37,033 bases of DNA from CAIOSQ01 sp041178225 (GCA_041178225.1 JBEGVV010000178.1:1-37033); one strand, 5' to 3'. Numbered from the stretch's first letter, positions 17,555 to 28,578 are shown. Notes: generated by a model from the letters alone, not told the origin. Numbers and translations are program-made.

Positions 17555-18226
17555 TTGGAATACCACCTCAACTTCAACTTCGTCTGGAAGTACGCGGACA
17601 AGCTCTGGTGGGGCTTGGCGCTGTCGGTCCAGCTCGCCTTCGTCTCCATCCTGGTCGGCTGCGTGATCGGGCTGGCGCTCGCGCTCGCGCATTCCGGGGG
17701 CAACCGCTGGACGCGCGGCGCGGTAGCCACCTATGTCGAGTTCATCCGCAACGTCCCGCTGCTGCTGCTCGTCTACCTCGTCTTCTACGGCATCCCGTCG
17801 GCGGGCGGCTTCGCCTACGACGCGACGACGAGCTTCGTCGCGACGCTCGCGATCTATTCCGGCGCCTACCTCGTCGAGGTCTTCCGCGCCGGCCTGGATG
17901 CCGTGCCCAAGGGGGTGATCGACGCCGGCAAGGCGATCGGCCTCACGCCCTGGCAGCGCTTCGTCGAGCTGCGCCTGCCGATCATGCTGCGCGTCGTCCT
18001 GCCCTCGCTGTCGAACGCGTTCATCTCGCTGTTCAAGGACACCTCGCTCGCCTCGGTGATCGCGGTGCCGGAGCTCACCTACGGCGCCAACTGGATCAAG
18101 ACCAACACATTCCGCCAGGTCGAGGTCTGGCTGGTGGTCTGGCCGATCTACCTCGTGACCGGCTGGGCCATCCTCGCGGCGCTGCGCCAGCTCGAGCGGC
18201 GCTTCTCGCTTGGGCGGCGGCGATGA
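17555..18226 (+). CDS. Polar amino-acid ABC transporter permease 1
   Basis: 223 aa inner-membrane protein of the HisM/GlnP type with about five helices. The EAA coupling loop is DAGKAIGLTPWQRFVELRLP. EFIRNVPLLLLVYLVFYGIP is the conserved RxxP block after the second helix. The start is a TTG at 17555, chosen because no ATG or GTG fits the normal N terminus (EYHLNFNFVWKYADKLWWGL). It ends ATGA with permease 2, so the two subunits are probably made in equal amounts. Confidence 0.9.
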   Translation: MEYHLNFNFVWKYADKLWWGLALSVQLAFVSILVGCVIGLALALAHSGGNRWTRGAVATYVEFIRNVPLLLLVYLVFYGIPSAGGFAYDATTSFVATLAIYSGAYLVEVFRAGLDAVPKGVIDAGKAIGLTPWQRFVELRLPIMLRVVLPSLSNAFISLFKDTSLASVIAVPELTYGANWIKTNTFRQVEVWLVVWPIYLVTGWAILAALRQLERRFSLGRRR

Positions 18227-18873
18227 TCGACTTCGCGGTCCGCACCCTGCCCTTCCTCTGGGACGGCCTGCTCGTCACGCTGCACGTGTCCGCGGTCGTG
18301 CTCGTCGTCTCGCTCGCGCTGGGCGTCGCGGCCGGCGTCGGCTTCGCCTACGGGCCCCTCTGGGTGCGCGCGCCGCTGCGCCTGTGCTCGGACGTGCTGC
18401 GCGGCACGCCGCTGCTGGTGCTGATCTTCTGCGTCTACTACCTGCTGCCCTTCGCGGGGCTGAACCTTCAGCCCTTCCCCGCCGCGGTGATCGCGCTCTC
18501 CGCCTTCAAGGCCGCGCATGTCGCGGAGATCGCGCGCGGCGCCATCTCCTCGATCGCGCCGGGCCAGGTGGACGCCGGCAAGGCGATCGGCCTCACCTTC
18601 GCGCAGCGCCTCGCCTGGGTGATCTTCCCGCAGGCCCTGCGACGCTTCCTGCCGCCCTGGGTCAACTCGGTGACCGACACGGTCAAGGGATCGTCGCTGG
18701 TGTCGCTGGTCGGCATCGTCGATCTGATGCTCGCCGCGCAGCAGGTGATCGGCCGCACCTACGAGCCCCTGCCCGTCTACGTGCTCGCGGCGCTGATGTA
18801 CTTCGCCATCAACTACGCGCTGAGCGTCGCGAGCCGCAGGCTCGAGGCGCGCTTCGCCTACATCCGGGAATGA
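18223..18873 (+). CDS. Polar amino-acid ABC transporter permease 2
   Basis: 216 aa, about five membrane helices. The EAA loop is DAGKAIGLTFAQRLAWVIFP; the block DVLRGTPLLVLIFCVYYLLP matches the family. It pairs with permease 1 as a heterodimer. Start is set by the ATGA overlap with the preceding stop, and its own stop is one base before the ATPase start codon. Confidence 0.92.
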   Translation: MIDFAVRTLPFLWDGLLVTLHVSAVVLVVSLALGVAAGVGFAYGPLWVRAPLRLCSDVLRGTPLLVLIFCVYYLLPFAGLNLQPFPAAVIALSAFKAAHVAEIARGAISSIAPGQVDAGKAIGLTFAQRLAWVIFPQALRRFLPPWVNSVTDTVKGSSLVSLVGIVDLMLAAQQVIGRTYEPLPVYVLAALMYFAINYALSVASRRLEARFAYIRE

Positions 18874-18874
18874 C

Positions 18875-19654
<780 letters not shown>

Positions 19655-19664
19655 GGGACAAGCC

Positions 19665-20867
19665 ATGAGCGCACGCAGCGACATCCGGGATCGCCTGGGG
19701 CTCCGCCCGGTGATCAACGTCTCGGGCACCATGACGCATCTCGGCGCGTCGATCGTCGTGCCGGAGGCGATCCGCGCCGCGAGCGAGGTGATGCCGGAAT
19801 GGGTGGAGATCAACGACCTCCACCGCAAGGCGAGCGCCGCGATCGCCCGGGCGACGGGCGCCGAGGCCGGCTTCGTCACCGCCTCCGCCGCCGCGGGCAT
19901 CACGCTCGCGGTCGCGGGCGCCATGACCGGCGCCGACCTCGCCCGGGTCGAGCAGCTGCCCGACGCGACGGGCATGCGCGACGAGGTCGTCATCCAGATG
20001 GGCCACATGACCGGCTATGGCGCGGCGATCGAGCAGGGCATCCGCCTCGCCGGCGCCAGGGTCGTGCCCGTGGGCAACGTCACCGACGCGCGCGGCTACC
20101 AGCTCGAGCACCGGATCTCGGAGCGCACCGCCGCCGCGCTCTACGTCGTGTCGCACCACACCGTGCAGTACGGCCAGCTGCCGCTCGACGCCTTCGCGCG
20201 CATCTGCCATGCGCGCGGCGTGCCCGTGATCGCCGACCTCGCCTCGGAATACGACCTGCGCGGCTTCCTCGCGGCGGGCGCGGACGTCGCGATCTACAGC
20301 GCGCACAAGTTCCTCGGCGGGCTGACCGCCGGCATCGTCGCGGGGCGCAAGGACCTCGTGCGCGCGACCTTCCTGCAGAACTCGGGCATCGGGCGCGGGA
20401 TGAAGATCGGCAAGGAGAGCATCGTGGCGACCATCGCGGCGCTCGAGGCCTGGGAGCGGCGCGACCACGAGGCGGTGCGGCGCACCGAGCGCGGGCACCT
20501 CGACCTCTGGATGCGGCGCTTCGCCGGCGTGGCGGGCATCCGCGCGACCATCATCCCCGACCCGACGCACAACCCGCTCGACCGGCTGATGCTCGAGGTC
20601 GATCCCGAGGTCGCGCGCATCACCGCCTGGGACCTCGCCGACGCGCTCGCCGCCGGCGCGCCGCCGGTCATCGTGCGCGACCACGAGGTCGAGCAGGGCT
20701 TCTTCCAGCTCGATCCCTGCAACCTCCATCCCGGCGAGGCGCCGGTCGTGGCCGATCGCATCCTCGCGGAGCTGGAGGCGGCGCGCCGGCGCAACGCGCC
20801 CTCTGGCCGCACGGTGGCGGAGCGCAGGGCCGCGCGCTTCGAGCGGATGCTGCGCTGGCCGGACTGA
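19665..20867 (+). CDS. SelA-like PLP-dependent enzyme of unknown substrate
   Basis: 400 aa. Fold type I PLP enzyme related to L-seryl-tRNA selenium transferase and D-glucosaminate-6-phosphate ammonia-lyase. The family start INVSGTMTHLGASIVVPEAI is clear, followed by ASAAAGITLAVAGAMTGAD, VSHHTVQYGQLPL, the cofactor Asp in PVIADLASEYDL, and the PLP lysine Lys215 in YSAHKFLGGLTAGIVAG. It lacks the N-terminal tRNA-binding extension of true SelA, so it is a metabolic lyase or aldolase rather than a selenium enzyme. It is the last gene of the importer cluster, so its substrate is probably what the importer brings in or the product of the hydrolase at 15825. Confidence 0.87.
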   Translation: MSARSDIRDRLGLRPVINVSGTMTHLGASIVVPEAIRAASEVMPEWVEINDLHRKASAAIARATGAEAGFVTASAAAGITLAVAGAMTGADLARVEQLPDATGMRDEVVIQMGHMTGYGAAIEQGIRLAGARVVPVGNVTDARGYQLEHRISERTAAALYVVSHHTVQYGQLPLDAFARICHARGVPVIADLASEYDLRGFLAAGADVAIYSAHKFLGGLTAGIVAGRKDLVRATFLQNSGIGRGMKIGKESIVATIAALEAWERRDHEAVRRTERGHLDLWMRRFAGVAGIRATIIPDPTHNPLDRLMLEVDPEVARITAWDLADALAAGAPPVIVRDHEVEQGFFQLDPCNLHPGEAPVVADRILAELEAARRRNAPSGRTVAERRAARFERMLRWPD

Positions 20868-20889
20868 ACCGGGCGGGGGCCGGCCGCGC

Positions 20890-21399
20890 TCAGCGCGGCG
20901 GCGGGCAGGCCTGGCCGCGGCTCTGCTCGAAGGGCGCGTCGCCGCCGCGCACGGTGTCGCGCCAGACGATCTCGCCGCGCTCCGCGTCGACCAGCAGGTC
21001 GGCGCCGAGCACGCGGCCCCACCAGACGCGCACGAGCGCGAGCTTCTCGTTGACCCATACCGCGTAGGCAGTGGCGTTGCCGTGGTTGCGCAGCTCGACG
21101 ACCACCGCCTCGGGCCGCTCGACGTCGATGACCACGCGCGTGTTCCAGGGCGGCGGCGCGCTGAAGTCGGGATCGACCTTGCGCAGCCTGTAGGCGCCAT
21201 TGGGCGAAGCGAGCCACTGCGCGCCCTCGGCCGGCGCCATGCGCTCGCGCGTCACCATCGCGCGCTCGCCGGGCTGCTCGGACCAAGGCCCGTGGGTGAT
21301 GCGCGGCTGGGTCCAGCACGCGGGCGGGGTGTGGAATTCCTGCTGCGCCGCGGCGGGCATGGCCAGCAGGACGAGCAGCGTCAGCAATCGCGCGAGCAT
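20890..21399 (-). CDS. Small secreted protein of unknown function
   Basis: 169 aa with a clear Sec signal peptide (MLARLLTLLVLLAMPAAAQQ, cleavage near 18-19). The mature part has no motif I recognise. It has two Cys, one near the start (PPACWTQP) and one at the end (GQACPPPR), that could form a disulfide, and Trp-rich stretches. The start at 21399 is supported by GAGGTGG eight bases upstream; longer frames would place the signal peptide internally. It follows the molybdenum hydroxylase gene by 43 bases on the same strand and may share its transcript. Confidence 0.75.
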   Translation of the reverse strand: MLARLLTLLVLLAMPAAAQQEFHTPPACWTQPRITHGPWSEQPGERAMVTRERMAPAEGAQWLASPNGAYRLRKVDPDFSAPPPWNTRVVIDVERPEAVVVELRNHGNATAYAVWVNEKLALVRVWWGRVLGADLLVDAERGEIVWRDTVRGGDAPFEQSRGQACPPPR

Positions 21400-21442
21400 C
21401 GATCCACCTCCTCGCGCCGCCGGGACCCCGCCCGGGGCGCTC

Positions 21443-23797
21443 TCACATCCTAGCGCGGGAGATCGCCTCCCACACGGCCTGTCGGGTCGCCGGCATGTCG
21501 ACGCGCCGCACGCCAAGCGGGCGCAGCGCGTCGAGCACCGCGTTGATTACCGCGGGCATGGCGCCGGCGCAGCCCGCCTCGCCGCAGCCCTTCACGCCGA
21601 GGATGTTGGTCTTCGCGGGCACGGGATGGCTCGCGAAGCCGATCATCGGCAGGTCGCCGGCGCGCGGCACCGCGTAGTCCATGTAGCTGCCCGCGAGCGG
21701 CTGGCCGTTCTCGTCGTAGACCGGGTTCTCGAGCAGCGCCTGGCCGATGCCCTGCGCGACGCCGCCATGGACCTGCCCCTCGACGAGGAGCGGGTTCACG
21801 ATCGTGCCGAAGTCGTTCACCGAGTCGTAGCGCACCACCTCGACGACGCCGGTCTCCGGGTCGACCTCGACCTCGGCGACGTGGCATCCGTTCGGGAAGG
21901 CGGAGGGCACGGCGCCATCGACATGGCGCACGTCGAGGCTGTCGGGCGTGCCCTCGGGCAGCCTCTCGCCCGAGCGCAGCCGCCCGGCGAGCTCGAGCAG
22001 CCCGATGCCGCGGTCGGTGCCGACGATGCGGAAGCGGCCATCGACGAACTCGATGTCGGCGACGGCGGCCTCGAGCACCGCGGAGGCGGCGGCGCGACCC
22101 TTCTCGATCACCTTCTCCGCGGCATGCGCGATGGCGGAGCCGCTCATCATCATCGAGCGCGAGCCGCCGGTGCCGCCGCCCGCGAGCAGCTCGTCGCTGT
22201 CGCCCTGCAGCAGCCGGATGCGGTCGAAGGGGATGCCGAGGCGCGCGGCGAGCACCTGCGCGAACGGCGTGGCGTGGCCCTGCCCGTAGTCGAGCGTGCC
22301 GGTGATCATCGTCACGCCGCCATCGGCGTCGAAGCGTATGCCGCCCATCTCCTTGACCGAGGCCGCGGTGACCTCGAGGAACTGCGCCACGCCGCGGCCG
22401 CGCAGCCTGCCGCGCGCGCGCGACTCCTCGCGCCGCCGCGCGAAGCCGTGCCAGTCGGACGCGACGACGGCCTTGTCGAGCACGGCGCCGAAGTCGCCGC
22501 AGTCGTAGGTCATCTCGTTGGGCGCGACATAGGGGAAGGATTCGGGACGGATGTGGTTGCGCCGGCGCAGCTCGATCGGGTCGATCCCCATCTCCCGCGC
22601 CGCGGCGTCGACCAGCCGCTCCATGACGTAGTTGCCCTCGGGCCTGCCGGCGCCGCGATAGGGACCCATCGGCGAGGTATTGGTCACCGCGCAGCGCGCA
22701 AGCACCTCGATCGCCGGGGTGCGGTAGACGCCGATCACGTTCTTCTGGATGCCCAGCGCCGGGATCATCGGCGCGTAGTTGCCGGCATAGGCGCCCATGT
22801 TGCCGATCGAGGACACGCGCAGCGCGAGGAAGTTGCCGTCCTTGTCGAGGGCGAGCTCGCCCGTCACCTCGTGGTCGCGGCCGGCCTGGTCGGAGAGGAA
22901 GCTGGCCTGGCGCTCCTCGGTCCACTTCACCGGCCGGCCCAGCGCGCGCGCGGCATGGAGCAGGCAGATGTATTCCGGGTAGACGCCGGCCTTCATGCCG
23001 AAGGAGCCGCCGACATTGCCGGTCAGGACGCGGACCTGCTCGACCGGCACCTTCATCACGTCGGCGAGGCCCGCGCGCATGCCGAACACGCCCTGCGTGC
23101 CCATGTGCACGGTCCAGCGCCCGGTCGCGGCGTCGTGCGCGACGACCGCGGCGCGCGGCTCCATCGCGCAGACCACGACGCGGTTGATGTTCATCTCGAG
23201 GCGCGTGACATGCGCCGCGGCGGCGAAGGCCGCGGCGACCTTCGCCTCGTCGCCGAAGCGGAAGTCGTATTGCAGGTTGCCCGGCACCTGGTCGTAGATG
23301 ACCGGCGCGCCCGCCGCGAGCGCGGCGCTGCCCGATGTGACGGCGGGCAGGACGTCGATGTCGAGCTCGATCGCCTCGGCGGCGTCGCGCGCCTGCACCC
23401 GGGTCTCCGCGACCACGATCGCCACCGGGTCGCCGACATAGCGCACCTTGTCGCGGGCCAGCGCCGGGCGCGGCGTCTCGCGCATCGGCGTGCCGTCGCG
23501 GTTCTTGCCCATCGGCGCGGAACGGATCTCGCCATAGCCCATCGCGTCGAGGTCGCTGGCGGTCCACACCGCGACCACGCCGGGCATGGCGCGCGCGGCC
23601 TCGGTGCCGATCGAGCGGATGACGCCATGGGCATGGGGGCTGCGCAGGATCCAGGCATGGGCCTGGCCCGGCAGGTCGAGGTCGTCGGTGTAGGAGCCGC
23701 GCCCGGCGAGCAGCCTGGGATCCTCGCTGCGCCGGACCGGCTGGCCCACGGCGAAGCGGGCGAACTCGAGGGAGGTGGCTGCGTCGACTGGCGCCAT
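21443..23797 (-). CDS. Molybdenum hydroxylase large subunit (aldehyde oxidase/xanthine dehydrogenase, CoxL form II-like)
   Basis: 784 aa. Molybdopterin-containing catalytic subunit that hydroxylates a substrate carbon with water. Visible: GRGSYTDDLDLPGQAHAWIL at the N terminus, NVGGSFGMKAGVYPE, PYRGAGRPEGNYVMERLVD (the form II type loop, not the AYRCSFR of true CO dehydrogenase), YGQGHATPFAQVLA, and the catalytic Glu in GVKGCGEAGCAGAMPAVINA. Such enzymes normally need a medium FAD subunit and a small 2Fe-2S subunit encoded alongside. None is found on either side here, so it must borrow partners encoded elsewhere. ATG at 23797 has AGAGG upstream. No signal peptide, so cytoplasmic. Confidence 0.92.
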   Translation of the reverse strand: MAPVDAATSLEFARFAVGQPVRRSEDPRLLAGRGSYTDDLDLPGQAHAWILRSPHAHGVIRSIGTEAARAMPGVVAVWTASDLDAMGYGEIRSAPMGKNRDGTPMRETPRPALARDKVRYVGDPVAIVVAETRVQARDAAEAIELDIDVLPAVTSGSAALAAGAPVIYDQVPGNLQYDFRFGDEAKVAAAFAAAAHVTRLEMNINRVVVCAMEPRAAVVAHDAATGRWTVHMGTQGVFGMRAGLADVMKVPVEQVRVLTGNVGGSFGMKAGVYPEYICLLHAARALGRPVKWTEERQASFLSDQAGRDHEVTGELALDKDGNFLALRVSSIGNMGAYAGNYAPMIPALGIQKNVIGVYRTPAIEVLARCAVTNTSPMGPYRGAGRPEGNYVMERLVDAAAREMGIDPIELRRRNHIRPESFPYVAPNEMTYDCGDFGAVLDKAVVASDWHGFARRREESRARGRLRGRGVAQFLEVTAASVKEMGGIRFDADGGVTMITGTLDYGQGHATPFAQVLAARLGIPFDRIRLLQGDSDELLAGGGTGGSRSMMMSGSAIAHAAEKVIEKGRAAASAVLEAAVADIEFVDGRFRIVGTDRGIGLLELAGRLRSGERLPEGTPDSLDVRHVDGAVPSAFPNGCHVAEVEVDPETGVVEVVRYDSVNDFGTIVNPLLVEGQVHGGVAQGIGQALLENPVYDENGQPLAGSYMDYAVPRAGDLPMIGFASHPVPAKTNILGVKGCGEAGCAGAMPAVINAVLDALRPLGVRRVDMPATRQAVWEAISRARM

Positions 23798-23946
23798 GGG
23801 AAGGACCTCTGCTTGCACGCGCGGATGTCCCGCGGGAAAGGGGCGGATGTTGCCGCCGGGCGGCGCGCGGCTCAACCTCTCGCGACGCATGGCGGCGCGC
23901 AGGAAATCGACCGATAATGCCGCTTGTCAACGAGGGGAAACGCCAC

Positions 23947-25107
23947 ATGACCGCTGCCAGCCAGACGCTCGCGATCCGCGCCATCCGCTCCGTGCCGCTT
24001 TTCGGCGAGAGCCCCAAGGGGGGCTGGTCGGCCGAGATCAAGCCCGAGGACACGATCCATGCCCTGATCGCGGTCCATACCGATGGCGGCCCGATCGGCT
24101 ATGGCAGCGTGTTCACCGACGCGCGGCTGGTCGCGGCCGCGCTCAAGGTGCTCGAGCCGCTCTTCCTCGGCGAGAACGCGCTCGAGCCGGCGCGCGTGTC
24201 CGAGAAGCTGCACCAGAACAGCTTCTGGATGGGCCGGGGCGGCTCGCTCACCCATGCGATCAGCGGCATCGACATCGCACTCTGGGACATCCTCGGCAAG
24301 GTCACGGGGATGAGCGTCGGCCGGCTGGTCGGGGGGCGCCACCGCGAGCGCGTGCAGCCCTATTGCTCGCTCCTGATGGAGGAGCCCGGGCGCATGCACG
24401 ACGTGATCGCGGAGTACCGCGCGCGCGGCTTCACCGCCTTCAAGATCGGCTGGGGGCCCTTCGGCCGCGCGATGGACGCGCGCCTCGACGAGGCGATCGT
24501 CGCCGCGGCGCGGCGCGCGGCCGGCGACAGGGCGCGGCTCTTCGTCGACGCCGGCGCGAGCGACGCCTACTGGCCGCATGGCCTCAAATGGGCGCTGCGC
24601 ACCGCCGAGATGCTCAAGGACCACGACGTGGGCTGGTTCGAGGAGGCGCTGAAGCCCGACGCGATCGACGACTTCGTCGAGCTGCGCCGCCAGAGCCCGG
24701 TGCCGATCGCCGGCGGCGAGGTCCTCACCCGGCGCCAGGCCTTCCTGCCCTGGCTGGCGCGCGGCGCCTTCGACATCGTGCAGCCCGACGTGACCAAGGT
24801 CGGCGGCCTCTCCGAGCAGAGGCGCATCGCCTGGATGGCCGAGGAGTTCGGCGTGAAGTACGTGGGCCATGGCTGGAACACCGCGCTCGGCGTCGCGGCC
24901 GACCTGCAGCTCGCCACCGCGCTGCCGAACGTCGACCTCGTCGAGTTCATCGGCGGCAGCCCCTATGTCGACGGCATCACGGCCGAGCCCTTCCGCCTCG
25001 ACGCCGAGGGCTGGCTGCAGATCCCCGACCGGCCCGGCCTTGGCGTCGACATCGACCGCGAGAAGCTCGCCCGCTACACGGACGATCCCGCGCCGCTCTT
25101 CGGCTGA
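23947..25107 (+). CDS. Mandelate racemase/MLE-family sugar-acid dehydratase-like protein (enolase superfamily)
   Basis: 386 aa. Barrel residues: Lys166 in FKIGWG, metal ligands Asp201 (VDAGASDAYW), Glu232 (FEEALKPD) and Glu258 (AGGEVLTRR), then Asp281 (QPDVTKVGG) and His308 (GHGWNTALG). The Asp-His pair is the general-base dyad of the mandelate racemase subgroup, where most characterised members are acid-sugar dehydratases. The ATG at 23947 is preferred over 23917 because GAGGGG precedes it and the shorter N terminus is normal. A GATAAT (23913-23918) could be a -10 box but has no good -35. It is followed after 11 bases by a hydroxyacid dehydrogenase and diverges from the molybdenum hydroxylase. 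Confidence 0.9.
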   Translation: MTAASQTLAIRAIRSVPLFGESPKGGWSAEIKPEDTIHALIAVHTDGGPIGYGSVFTDARLVAAALKVLEPLFLGENALEPARVSEKLHQNSFWMGRGGSLTHAISGIDIALWDILGKVTGMSVGRLVGGRHRERVQPYCSLLMEEPGRMHDVIAEYRARGFTAFKIGWGPFGRAMDARLDEAIVAAARRAAGDRARLFVDAGASDAYWPHGLKWALRTAEMLKDHDVGWFEEALKPDAIDDFVELRRQSPVPIAGGEVLTRRQAFLPWLARGAFDIVQPDVTKVGGLSEQRRIAWMAEEFGVKYVGHGWNTALGVAADLQLATALPNVDLVEFIGGSPYVDGITAEPFRLDAEGWLQIPDRPGLGVDIDREKLARYTDDPAPLFG

Positions 25108-25118
25108 GACGCGCGCGC

Positions 25119-26084
25119 TTGGCCGACACGCTCGTCCTCACCGAGGCGCTTCCCGAGGCGGGCATGCGCGTGCTGGCGGCGCGCGCCGGGCTGCGCGTCG
25201 TCGTCCTGCCCGCGCCGACCGAGGCGGCGCTCCTTGCGGCGATCCCGGACGCCGACGGCGTCGTCGTCGCCATGGAGCGGCCGTCGCTCGCCGCCGCGCA
25301 TGTCGCGGCGGCGCCGCGGCTGCGCATCGCCTGCCGCATGGGCGCGGGCTACGACCATCTCGACGTCGCCGCGCTGACCGCGCGCGGCATCCCGCTCGCG
25401 ACCACCGGTGGCACCAACGCGCCGACCGTGGCCGAGCAGGCGCTCTACCTGATGCTGGCGCTGGCCAAGCGCGGCCCGCTGCTGGACCGCGCCGTGAAGT
25501 CAGGGCGCTGGCCGCGCGCGTTCGGCGGCGTCGAGCTGCTCGGCAAGACCTGCGTCGTCGTCGGCTACGGCTATATCGGGCGCGAGGTCGCGCGGCGCGC
25601 CGCGGCCTTCGGCATGCGCATCGTCGTGGTCGATCCGTTCGTCGCGCCCGATCCCGGGCTCGGCTTCGAGCGCGAGGACGAGCTCGACCGCGCGCTGGCC
25701 CGCGCGGACTTCGTCGTCCTCGCCTGCGCCCTCGTCGAGGCGACGCGAGGCCTGCTCGGCGCGCGCAGCCTGGCCGCGACCAAGCGCGGGGCCTTCGTCG
25801 TGAACGTGGCGCGCGGCGGCGTCGTCGACGAGGCGGCGCTCGCCGCCGCGCTGGAGAGCGGCGCGATCGCGGGCGCGGGCCTCGACGTGATGCAGAGCGA
25901 GCCGCCCTCGCCAGCCAACCCGCTGCTCGCGCGCGACGACGTCGTGCTGACGCCGCATGTCGCGGCCTACATCGCGGAGACCTATGCCCGCGTCGCCGAG
26001 GTCTGCGCGCGCAACGCCCTCGACGGGCTCGACGGCAGGCCCGACCCGGCCTTCGTCGTCAATCCCTCGGTGCTGCGCCGCTAG
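25119..26084 (+). CDS. D-isomer-specific 2-hydroxyacid dehydrogenase
   Basis: 321 aa. NAD(P)H-dependent interconversion of a 2-hydroxy acid and a 2-keto acid. Rossmann motif VVVGYGYIGREVARR (147-160), catalytic Arg232 in NVARGGVVDEAAL, Glu261 in MQSEPPSPANPLL, and His280 in LTPHVAAYIAE. Substrate strand GTNAPTVAEQALYLMLALAKR is typical of the phosphoglycerate/hydroxypyruvate reductase group. The start is a TTG at 25119: the first ATG (25164) would delete the first strand of the fold. It lies 11 bases after the dehydratase-like gene, suggesting that the 2-keto acid made there is reduced here or the reverse. It ends 10 bases from the convergent MFS gene. Confidence 0.9.
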   Translation: MADTLVLTEALPEAGMRVLAARAGLRVVVLPAPTEAALLAAIPDADGVVVAMERPSLAAAHVAAAPRLRIACRMGAGYDHLDVAALTARGIPLATTGGTNAPTVAEQALYLMLALAKRGPLLDRAVKSGRWPRAFGGVELLGKTCVVVGYGYIGREVARRAAAFGMRIVVVDPFVAPDPGLGFEREDELDRALARADFVVLACALVEATRGLLGARSLAATKRGAFVVNVARGGVVDEAALAAALESGAIAGAGLDVMQSEPPSPANPLLARDDVVLTPHVAAYIAETYARVAEVCARNALDGLDGRPDPAFVVNPSVLRR

Positions 26085-26094
26085 CGCGCGGCCG

Positions 26095-27270
26095 TCACGC
26101 CGGCGCCGCGTCGGCGCCGTCGCGCGCGGGCAGGAAGCAGACCAGCGCCGCGGTGATCGTCGCGATGCCGGCCATGGCCACGAGCATCGTGGCGAAGCCG
26201 GCGGACTTGACCGCGGGCCCCAGCAGCCAGATCGCGAGCGAGGCGCCGGTGAAGGAGACCGCGAGGCGCATGCCCGTGACGCGCGAGCGCATCCGGTCGT
26301 CGACGTAGCGCAGGATGATCGCGTCGGTGAACGGGATCGCGCCGAAGACGAAGGCCATGTAGGCGATGGCGATCGCCAGCAGCGCCCAGCCCTGCGCCTG
26401 CGAGGCGAGGAGGAAGAGCGGCACCTGCATCGCCACGATCGGCAGGTAGATGCGCCTGAGCGGGAAGCGGTCGATGAGCAGCCCGACCGCGAGCTGCGCG
26501 AAGGACGCCGTGGCGAAGACCAGCGCGAGCAGCGCGCCGAGCATGGCCGGGTCCTCGACCGTGCCGCGGAAGCGCTCGGCGAGGAGCTGGCCGGTGCCGT
26601 TGGTGGTGAAGTTGAAGACGAGGCTGCCCGACACCGCGGTGAGCGTCATCACCGCGAAGACGCGCGCCAGAGTCGCGCGCGGCAGGTCGAGCAGCTTCGG
26701 CTTGCGCCGCGCCGGCGCCATGTCCTCGCGCGGCACGACCAGGGCGAAGAGGACGCCGCAGCCGATCGCGACCAGCGACGGCACGGCGAAGGCCGCGCGC
26801 CAGCCCACGTGCTTGACGAGGAAGCCGGTGAGGATCGCGGCCACCGCGATGCCGAGGTTCCCCGCGAGGCCGTTGACGCCGATGGTGAAGCCCGGGTTGG
26901 CGGCCTTCTGCACGAGCATCGGGATGCCGACGGGGTGGTAGATGGCGGCGAAGCAGCCCATCAGCGTGAGCGCCGCGGCGAGCTGCCAGCGGTCCTGGCA
27001 CAGCGCCACGAGCATCCCCGAGGCGCCGATGCCGAGGAAGAACACGATCATCATCGCGCGCCGCCCCCACTGGTCGCCGAGCTTGCCGGCAGGCACGGAG
27101 CCGAGGCCGAACATCACGAAGGCGCCCATCGTGAAGGGCATGAGGTCGTTCCACCCCATGCCCCATTCCGCGGCGATGGCGCCGACGGCAGTGGCGAAGA
27201 CCAGCAGGAACAGGTGGTCGAGCGCGTGGCCGACATTGAGCAGCAGCGCGAGCGGCGACGTGTTCTTCAT
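26095..27270 (-). CDS. MFS transporter
   Basis: 391 aa with about 12 hydrophobic helices. N terminus LLLNVGHALDHLFLLVFATAVGAI, motif A-like loop AGKLGDQWGRRAMMIVFF, the block FAAIYHPVGIPMLV and the mid-protein GLLIDRFPLRRIYLPIV repeat of motif A. The HALDHLF and YHPVG blocks are seen in the fosmidomycin-resistance/Fsr-like and related carboxylate transporters, but the substrate is not readable. Start 27270 has GGGGA upstream. It shares a 113-base divergent promoter region with the SEC-C protein gene. Confidence 0.87.
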   Translation of the reverse strand: MKNTSPLALLLNVGHALDHLFLLVFATAVGAIAAEWGMGWNDLMPFTMGAFVMFGLGSVPAGKLGDQWGRRAMMIVFFLGIGASGMLVALCQDRWQLAAALTLMGCFAAIYHPVGIPMLVQKAANPGFTIGVNGLAGNLGIAVAAILTGFLVKHVGWRAAFAVPSLVAIGCGVLFALVVPREDMAPARRKPKLLDLPRATLARVFAVMTLTAVSGSLVFNFTTNGTGQLLAERFRGTVEDPAMLGALLALVFATASFAQLAVGLLIDRFPLRRIYLPIVAMQVPLFLLASQAQGWALLAIAIAYMAFVFGAIPFTDAIILRYVDDRMRSRVTGMRLAVSFTGASLAIWLLGPAVKSAGFATMLVAMAGIATITAALVCFLPARDGADAAPA

Positions 27271-27383
27271 GACGCGATCCCCATGCCGGTGGCGGCCCCG
27301 CCCGCCGGCGCGCATCATAGACGCCGCGGGGGCTTCCATGCGAATGGCCTCGCGCGTGGCGGCGGCATCCGGGGAGCGGCGCG

Positions 27384-28301
<918 letters not shown>

Positions 28302-28578
28302 GGCGGCAGGGATCCCGCCGCGTTCACGCGCAGCCGCCCCGGGCGGGCTTCGATGCCACTTCCACGGCACCGAGCCCCAGCACCCGCGATGCCGCCTGCC
28401 AGTCCCGGGTCGGGGCCGGCTCGCATGTCCATTGGACGCCTAGGGGCAATGCCACTTCTGCTGGCAGTTCCATGCCTTGCGTTTTTTGTTCCTAAACATG
28501 ACCGGGAGTGACAAGACTGTTTCGCGGTACGAACGAGGCTAGGACGATGTTGCAACGATGGATGGGGAGGATCGAGCA
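28302..28578. other. Intergenic region with presumed promoter of the peptide-importer operon
   Basis: 277 bases without a gene. The right half (about 28440-28560) is clearly less GC-rich than the rest of the window (33 of 60 bases in 28501-28560) and contains a T-run (28479-28485). It must contain the operon promoter, but no confident sigma-70 or sigma-54 pair was found. A good Shine-Dalgarno, GGGGAGG (28564-28570), lies 8 bases before the ATG at 28579. Confidence 0.5.

Noticed and set aside
28458..28480. Sigma-54 type promoter (TGGCAG ... TTGCG) before the peptide importer
   Set aside because: The GG-to-GC distance is 14 bases instead of the required 10.
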